Positions 59,455-64,000 of a DNA stretch of 64,000 bases are shown here, piece by piece (position 1 is the stretch's first letter; each line of letters begins with the position of its first letter). The notes beneath the pieces are model-generated. The model saw only the letters and a program-made list of their open reading frames with translations. It was not told the origin of the DNA and did no database searches. Both the position numbers and the translations under genes were made by a program. The DNA is from Demequina maris (GTDB lineage: Bacteria > Actinomycetota > Actinomycetes > Actinomycetales > Demequinaceae), in the NCBI RefSeq assembly GCF_000971155.1, contig NZ_BBLX01000010.1, positions 1 through 64,000 of the forward strand, written 5' to 3'.

Positions 59455-60588
59455 ATGACGGCGATCGAGTCCGCGGTCGTCGCCGGCGGCGGCATCTCGG
59501 GCCTCGCCCTGTCCTGCCTGCTCGCGGCGGAGGGCGTCAAGGTCGACCTGCTCGAGGCGTACCGCACCTCGGCCCCCGTCGGCTCGGGCATCAGCCTGCA
59601 GGGCAACGCGCTGCGGATGCTGGACCGGGTGGGCGTGTGGGAGGAGGTGCAGCGCCACGCCTCGGTGTTCGATGCCCTGGTCCTGCGCGCGCCGGACGAC
59701 GCGGGAACGGAGCTCTTCCGCGTCGACACGCACCGCTCGGGCGGACCCGAGTACCCGGCCGCCGCGGGGATGTACCGGCCGGACCTCGCACGCGTCCTCC
59801 GTGCCCGCGCGGACGAGCTCGGGGTCGCCGTGCACGAGGGCACCCGCGTCGTGGGGATCTCGCAGGATGACGACCATGCCCGCGTCACCGCGTCCAGCGG
59901 GCTCACGAGGGAGGCCGAACTCGTGGTCGGCGCCGACGGCCTGCACTCGACGGTGCGGTCGCTGCTCAAGATCCGCACCCGGCCGGAGATGCTCGACTTC
60001 GGCGTGTGGCGGGCCTTCGTGCCGCTGGCCCGGGGCGTGACCTGCACCGAGCTCATCTACGGCGGAGCGGCGTACTACTCGGGCTACTCCCCCACCGGAC
60101 CCGACACCATGTACGTCTACATCGTCGACGACTACCGCGACCGCTCGCATCTCAGCCCCGACGAGATGCTCGAGGAGATGCGCGCGCTCGCATCGCAGTA
60201 CCACGGCCCGTGGGACGAGATCGTGACGACCCTGACGAGCGCGTCCTCGCTGAACTACACGCGCATGAGCGCGCTCTTCCTGCCCGGGGACTGGCACCGC
60301 GGACGCGTCGCGCTGATCGGCGACGCCGCGCACAGCTGCCCGCCGACGCTCGCGCAGGGCGCGGCCCAGGGCCTCGAGGACGCCGTCGTCCTCGCCGACC
60401 TCCTTGCGAGCCGGGACCGCCTCGACGAGGACCTCTGGGACGAGTTCTACGCGCGCCGCGTGCCGCGGGCGCAGGCCGTCGTGGAGAGCTCGCTGCAGAT
60501 CGCCGAATGGCGGCGCGAGGCGGACAAGAACCGCGAGTCCGCCGAGCTCATGACCCACGTCAGCAAGCTGCTCGCGCAGCCCCTCTAG
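59455..60588 (+). CDS. FAD-dependent aromatic-ring monooxygenase
   Basis: 377 residues from ATG 59455. VVAGGGISGLALSCLLAAEG (FAD motif 1), GSGISLQGNALRML, VVGADGLHSTVRSLL (middle motif) and RVALIGDAAHSCPPTLAQGAAQGLEDAVVLADLL (FAD motif 2) place it with salicylate hydroxylase-like group A monooxygenases. It should hydroxylate an aromatic acid, perhaps with decarboxylation. The substrate is unknown. Short gap (79 nt) to the cyclase-family gene downstream. Confidence 0.87.
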   Translation: MTAIESAVVAGGGISGLALSCLLAAEGVKVDLLEAYRTSAPVGSGISLQGNALRMLDRVGVWEEVQRHASVFDALVLRAPDDAGTELFRVDTHRSGGPEYPAAAGMYRPDLARVLRARADELGVAVHEGTRVVGISQDDDHARVTASSGLTREAELVVGADGLHSTVRSLLKIRTRPEMLDFGVWRAFVPLARGVTCTELIYGGAAYYSGYSPTGPDTMYVYIVDDYRDRSHLSPDEMLEEMRALASQYHGPWDEIVTTLTSASSLNYTRMSALFLPGDWHRGRVALIGDAAHSCPPTLAQGAAQGLEDAVVLADLLASRDRLDEDLWDEFYARRVPRAQAVVESSLQIAEWRREADKNRESAELMTHVSKLLAQPL

Positions 60589-60667
60589 CCATGCCCCGGT
60601 CGTCCAGCCCGGCCGAGGGGGCCGGGCACGATGCGGCCCCACCCGACGATGCGCTCGAGGAGACCCC

Positions 60668-61666
60668 ATGACCGCGCCCAGCGAGAACCCCGCCGACCTC
60701 GATCGCGCCGACCCCGAGGGCGAGATCGGCACGCGCGCCCTCGCCTACCGCAACTGGGGCCGCTGGGGCGCCGACGACGTGCTCGGCACGCTCAACCACA
60801 TCGACGGTCCGGCGCGCGTCGCCGCCGCCGCGCTGGTGCGGACCGGGCGCGTCATCTCGCTCGCGCAGCGGTTCGACACCGACGGGCCGCAGAAGGGCTG
60901 GCGGCGGCGCACCAACCCGGTGCACACGATGACCGACACCGGAACCGATGCGGAGCGTGGGGCGCAGGGGTTCCCGCACGGCATCGGCGGGGCGGACGAC
61001 GTCATCTCGATGCCGCTGCAGTGCTCGACACAGTGGGACGGCCTGGGTCACATCTTCGACCACGGCGTGGCGTGGAACGGGCGCCGGGCCGGCGACGTCG
61101 TCACGAGCGAAGGCGACCGTGTCACGGGGATCGAGCACGCCTCCGACGTCATCGTCGCGCGCGGTGTCCTGCTCGACGTGGGCCGCGCGCTCCGCCCGGA
61201 CAGCGGCGAGCTCGAGGACGGCTACGCGATCACCGTCGCGGACCTCGAGCGGACGATCGCGGCCCAAGGCGGCTCGAGCATCGTCCGGCGTGGCGACATC
61301 GTCGTGGTGCGCACCGGGCAGTTCAGCCGCACGCGTCGCGAGGGCTGGGGCGACTACGCCGGCGGGCCGGCACCGGGACTCTCGCTCACGACCGCCGGAT
61401 GGCTCCACCGCACCCGGATCGCCGCGATCGCGACCGACACCTGGGGTTTCGAGGTCCGTCCCAACGAGTTCGACGCGCCCTCGTTCCAGCCGCTCCACCA
61501 GGTCGTCATCCCCAACATGGGGCTGACGATCGGCGAGATGTGGAACCTCGACGAGCTCGCCGACGCCTGCGCGGCGGACGCGCGCTACGAGTTCCTCCTG
61601 TCCGCCGCCCCCTTGCCGATCACGGGGGCGGTGGGTTCGCCCATCAATCCGGTGGCGATCCTCTGA
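60668..61666 (+). CDS. cyclase family (kynurenine-formamidase fold) hydrolase
   Basis: 332 residues. GTLNHIDGPARV starts the domain; the metal-binding motif reads CSTQWDGLGHIFDHG, a variant of HGTHxDxxxH seen in many cyclase-family (PF04199) proteins. Late blocks: GDIVVVRTGQ, TAGWLHRTRIAAIATDTWGFEVRP and LHQVVIPNMGLTIGEMWNLDEL. The reaction is unknown; known members hydrolyse amides or lactones. It follows the monooxygenase on the same strand and ends in a terminator. Confidence 0.83.
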   Translation: MTAPSENPADLDRADPEGEIGTRALAYRNWGRWGADDVLGTLNHIDGPARVAAAALVRTGRVISLAQRFDTDGPQKGWRRRTNPVHTMTDTGTDAERGAQGFPHGIGGADDVISMPLQCSTQWDGLGHIFDHGVAWNGRRAGDVVTSEGDRVTGIEHASDVIVARGVLLDVGRALRPDSGELEDGYAITVADLERTIAAQGGSSIVRRGDIVVVRTGQFSRTRREGWGDYAGGPAPGLSLTTAGWLHRTRIAAIATDTWGFEVRPNEFDAPSFQPLHQVVIPNMGLTIGEMWNLDELADACAADARYEFLLSAAPLPITGAVGSPINPVAIL

Positions 61667-61690
61667 CCGGCTGCTCTGCCCGCGGACACG

Positions 61691-61725
61691 ACGAAGGCGG
61701 GGACCGGAGGGATCCCCGCCTTCGT
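61691..61725. terminator. bidirectional terminator hairpin
   Basis: Perfect 13-bp stem (61691-61703 with 61713-61725), 9-nt loop, between the convergent cyclase-family and AhpD-like genes. Confidence 0.85.
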
Positions 61726-61736
61726 GAAGGTGGTGC

Positions 61737-62081
61737 TTAGGCCGGGACGCCGGCGAAGGCCTCGACGGCCTTGCGGGCCTCGTTGCCGTAGACCGCCGAG
61801 GGGCCGCCGCCCATGAGGATCGCGACGCCGATGGTCTCGTAGACCTGCTCGGGCGTGGCGCCGGAGGCGAGGGCGTCCTTGACGTGGCAGGTGATGCAGC
61901 CGCCGCAGCGCACCGAGATCGCGATCGCGAGCGCCAGGAGCTCCTTGGTCGACTTGGGCAGCGCACCGTCGGCGAGGGCCGCGTGGTGGAGCGAGAAGAA
62001 GCTCTTGATGGTGCCGGGGATGTGCTCGCCGAGGGCGCCGATGCCGCACATCACGTCGTCGTAGTGCTCCTGGTGGTTCAT
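61737..62081 (-). CDS. carboxymuconolactone decarboxylase/AhpD-like protein
   Basis: 114 residues from ATG 62081; earlier codons read through unrelated sequence. TKELLALAIAISVRCGGCITCHVKDALASGAT holds the family core with CxxC followed by His, as in AhpD-type redox proteins. Members act as peroxidase partners or as decarboxylases in aromatic pathways; with CxxC a redox role is likelier. Stands 114 nt downstream of the FAH gene on the same strand. Confidence 0.83.
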   Translation of the reverse strand: MNHQEHYDDVMCGIGALGEHIPGTIKSFFSLHHAALADGALPKSTKELLALAIAISVRCGGCITCHVKDALASGATPEQVYETIGVAILMGGGPSAVYGNEARKAVEAFAGVPA

Positions 62082-62195
62082 CGTGGACCCATCCTTTCGG
62101 GGTATCGGAGCCGGCGGTCTCGCCGGCGTCGGGGTACGTGTCCACGGTAAGCAACAGATGTCAAGGAGTCTCGGGACCATCGTCCCCGCGTGCCC

Positions 62196-63185
62196 TCAGC
62201 GGGCGCGCAGGCGGGCGGCGCGACGCCGAGCGGACGGGATCGGAGGCTGGGTCGCGCGGGGCTCACCGACGACGTTGACCGTCTCGCCGATGCCGTCGAC
62301 GGCGATCCGCACGGTGTCGCCCGGCCTCAAGGCAGGAGGGTCGATCTCGCCGGTGCGGCCCCACGCCTCCGCGAGGCAGCCCTGGCCCGCGGTCCCCGAG
62401 GCGAGCACGTCGCCCGGCGCGACGCGCGAGTCGCGCGACGCGTACGCGATGAGCTCCGGGAACGTCCAGGCCATCCGCGACAGGTTGTCGCTGCCGAAGG
62501 CCACGCCGTTGACCTCGACCGCCACGTCGACGTCGAGGAAGCCGTCGTCCGTGAGGCGGCCGGAGAACTCGTCCGCCGTCACGATCCAGGGCCCCAGCGT
62601 GGTGCCGAAGTCCTTGCCCTTGCACGGTCCGAGGTTGACCTTCATCTCGCGCGCCTGGAGATCGCGCGCGCTCCAGTCGTTGAAGATCGTGTAGCCGAAG
62701 ATCTGGTCCGCCGCACGCTCGACGCTCATGTGCCGGCCGTCGCACTCCCGGGTCGCCCCGATCACCACCGCGACCTCGAGCTCGAAGTCCAGCCGCGACG
62801 TCCGCGGGGGCACGATCGGCTCGGTCGGGCCGATCAGGGTGTGCGGGTTGGTGAAGTAGAAGGTGGGGGCCTCGTACCACTCGTCGGAGACCGTCGCGTC
62901 GGGCGACGCCCCCTTGACCATGCCCTCGACGTGCTCCTCGAAGGTCACGAAGTCGCGGACGCTCCGTGGGACGAGCGGCGGCACGAGCCGCACGGTGTCG
63001 AGCGGCCTCCACTCCGAGCGGTCGGCCTCCTCGAGCACCTCGCGTCCGAACGCGAGCGTCGTCGGCAGGCCGGCCTGGATGAGGACGTCGACGGGCCTGC
63101 CCTCGGGCAGGGGCACGGCGTGGCCGTCGTGGATGAAGCCCGCCTCGATCGTGCCGTCGCGCCGCTGCCATCGTGCGATCCTCAT
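62196..63185 (-). CDS. fumarylacetoacetate hydrolase (FAH) family enzyme
   Basis: 329 residues. The FAH domain (about 75-300) carries the metal ligands in DFELEVAVVIG and the later FNDWSARDLQAREM, with GKDFGTTLGPWIVTADE and GDVLASGTAGQGCLAEA. Family members break C-C bonds in diketo acids or decarboxylate and hydrate them at the end of ring-degradation paths. Coupled to the amidohydrolase upstream by a 4-nt overlap. The basic C-terminal tail (SARRRAARLRAR) is unusual. Confidence 0.88.
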   Translation of the reverse strand: MRIARWQRRDGTIEAGFIHDGHAVPLPEGRPVDVLIQAGLPTTLAFGREVLEEADRSEWRPLDTVRLVPPLVPRSVRDFVTFEEHVEGMVKGASPDATVSDEWYEAPTFYFTNPHTLIGPTEPIVPPRTSRLDFELEVAVVIGATRECDGRHMSVERAADQIFGYTIFNDWSARDLQAREMKVNLGPCKGKDFGTTLGPWIVTADEFSGRLTDDGFLDVDVAVEVNGVAFGSDNLSRMAWTFPELIAYASRDSRVAPGDVLASGTAGQGCLAEAWGRTGEIDPPALRPGDTVRIAVDGIGETVNVVGEPRATQPPIPSARRRAARLRAR

Positions 63186-64000
63186 GACCTTCCCTCCCCG
63201 TGCTCCGGGACGAGCTCGGGCGCGCGCAGCAGGACCCCTGCGTTCGCGACCACGCTCGCGGCGATCGTCTCGACCTCGGCCGTCGATCCCGAGTCCCACC
63301 CGCGGTAGTTCGTGCCGAACACCAGGCGGTCCGGGTTCGCGACCGCGCGCAGCAGCGCCAACGACTCCTCCGAGTTCACGTGCGTGTCGAACCACAGCCG
63401 CGAGAACTGCGCATCGAACTCCTCGACCGTGATCGGCGAGCGGGGCAGCGCCGCGAACGCCCGCAGCCGGCCGTGCTGGAACGCGAAGCTCCCGCCGCCG
63501 TGGCTGACGTACACGTCCAGACGCGGGTGACGGAGCAGCACCCTGCCGAAGAGCAGCGACGCGACCGCGAGGGTCTCCTCGTGCGGGTACCCGAGGGTCA
63601 CGTGCCAGTCGAAGCGGTCGAGGCGGGGATCTCCCGGCGGCCCGTCGACGCCGGGCACCGTCGAGTGGACGAACAGCGGCACGTCGAGGTCGACGCAGGC
63701 CTGGTAGAGGTCGTCCAGGTCGGGGTGGTCCAGCGACGCCCGGGCGTCGGTGCCGATGTAGGCGCCCACGAGCCCCAGCTCGCGCACCGCGAACTCGAGC
63801 TCGCGGATGGCGGCGGCGACGTCCACGGTCGGCACCGCGGCGAAGCCCTTGAGCCGGTCCGGCTGCTGGGCGCACCAGTCCGCCATGAGGGTGTTCGCGG
63901 AGCGGAGGAACGGCTGTGCGACCTCGGTCGGGGTGTGCGTGAGCAGCCACAGCGGCGACAGCGACAGCACCTGGACGTCGATCCCGTCCTCGTCGAGCGA
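63182..64000 (-). CDS. ACMSD-like amidohydrolase, cut by the window edge
   Basis: At least 272 residues; the frame stays open to base 64000, so the N-terminus with the HxH motif is missing. Visible: RLKGFAAVPTVDVAAAIRELE, VPLFVHSTVPG, YVSHGGGSFAFQHGR (metal His) and RLVFGTNYRGWD with Asn where the family usually has Asp. The layout matches amidohydrolase-2 proteins such as ACMSD, gamma-resorcylate decarboxylase and LigJ. Which reaction is unclear. Overlaps the FAH gene by 4 nt. Confidence 0.8.
   Translation of the reverse strand, partial: SLDEDGIDVQVLSLSPLWLLTHTPTEVAQPFLRSANTLMADWCAQQPDRLKGFAAVPTVDVAAAIRELEFAVRELGLVGAYIGTDARASLDHPDLDDLYQACVDLDVPLFVHSTVPGVDGPPGDPRLDRFDWHVTLGYPHEETLAVASLLFGRVLLRHPRLDVYVSHGGGSFAFQHGRLRAFAALPRSPITVEEFDAQFSRLWFDTHVNSEESLALLRAVANPDRLVFGTNYRGWDSGSTAEVETIAASVVANAGVLLRAPELVPEHGEGRS

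Noticed and set aside
63182-64000. Naming the truncated amidohydrolase ligJ
   Set aside because: LigJ belongs to the same superfamily and would complete the pathway, but the visible sequence is closer to ACMSD-type proteins and the N-terminus is missing.
1-64000. tRNA, rRNA, integrase or transposase genes
   Set aside because: None was recognised anywhere in the window, so no island boundary can be drawn on that basis.

Overview
The window comes from a high-GC (roughly 70 % or more), GTG-start-rich actinobacterium. Family content points to the order Micrococcales, perhaps near Cellulomonadaceae or Demequinaceae: DUF4012 proteins beside a Wzc-type autokinase, an ArsR-phosphatase fusion, LSxTG-type surface proteins, and a fused LigAB protocatechuate 4,5-dioxygenase of the kind known from Arthrobacter. 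That placement is inference. I see no rRNA, tRNA, CRISPR array, insertion sequence or integrase.

Region 1 (about 0-15.3 kb) is an exopolysaccharide/capsule locus. It holds two DUF4012 membrane proteins, a flippase, a tyrosine autokinase with an unusually long acidic tail, an O-antigen-polymerase-like protein, a low-molecular-weight tyrosine phosphatase, two GT4 glycosyltransferases and an initiating sugar-phosphate transferase. Three small secreted proteins with LSxTG-type anchors lie among them; two are close paralogues behind matching promoters. Region 2 (15.5-25.1 kb) is mixed: a DUF559/AbiEi-like protein, a CAP-domain lipoprotein with two YdcF-like proteins, a Gfo/Idh oxidoreductase coupled to a large FAD/Fe-S dehydrogenase, two secreted proteins, and an arsenate reductase with its ArsR-type regulator. 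Region 3 (25.4-28.8 kb) holds a 797-residue modular secreted protein and an L,D-transpeptidase lipoprotein. Three secreted proteins of regions 2 and 3 end exactly in Tyr/Phe-Thr-Gly.

Region 4 (29-45.3 kb) is for plant or oligosaccharide sugar use. It has a LacY-family symporter and two near-duplicate GH43 enzymes around a GntR regulator. After a DUF389 protein and an AMIN-like lipoprotein comes an operon of GH42 galactosidase, binding protein, two permeases and a second GH42, divergent from a LacI regulator. Arabinogalactan-type side chains are a plausible substrate. Region 5 (45.4-51 kb) holds a UbiB/ABC1-like kinase with a PadR regulator, an orphan M15 endolysin-like protein, a small secreted protein and a CopC-CopD fusion.

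Region 6 (51.3-64 kb) degrades aromatic compounds. PobA makes protocatechuate from 4-hydroxybenzoate; fused LigAB cleaves it, LigC oxidises the product to 2-pyrone-4,6-dicarboxylate and LigI opens the lactone. LysR and IclR regulators lie beside these genes. A second set (flavin monooxygenase, cyclase-family hydrolase, AhpD-like protein, FAH-family hydrolase, ACMSD-like amidohydrolase cut by the right edge) suggests another ring-degradation branch.

The strongest unexplained signals are in the DNA itself. The nonamer GGACGATGC (or its complement) occurs about 35 times, in and between genes and on both strands. Several intergenic gaps carry pairs of 17-23 nt repeats, direct pairs being 41-42 nt apart and other pairs inverted.
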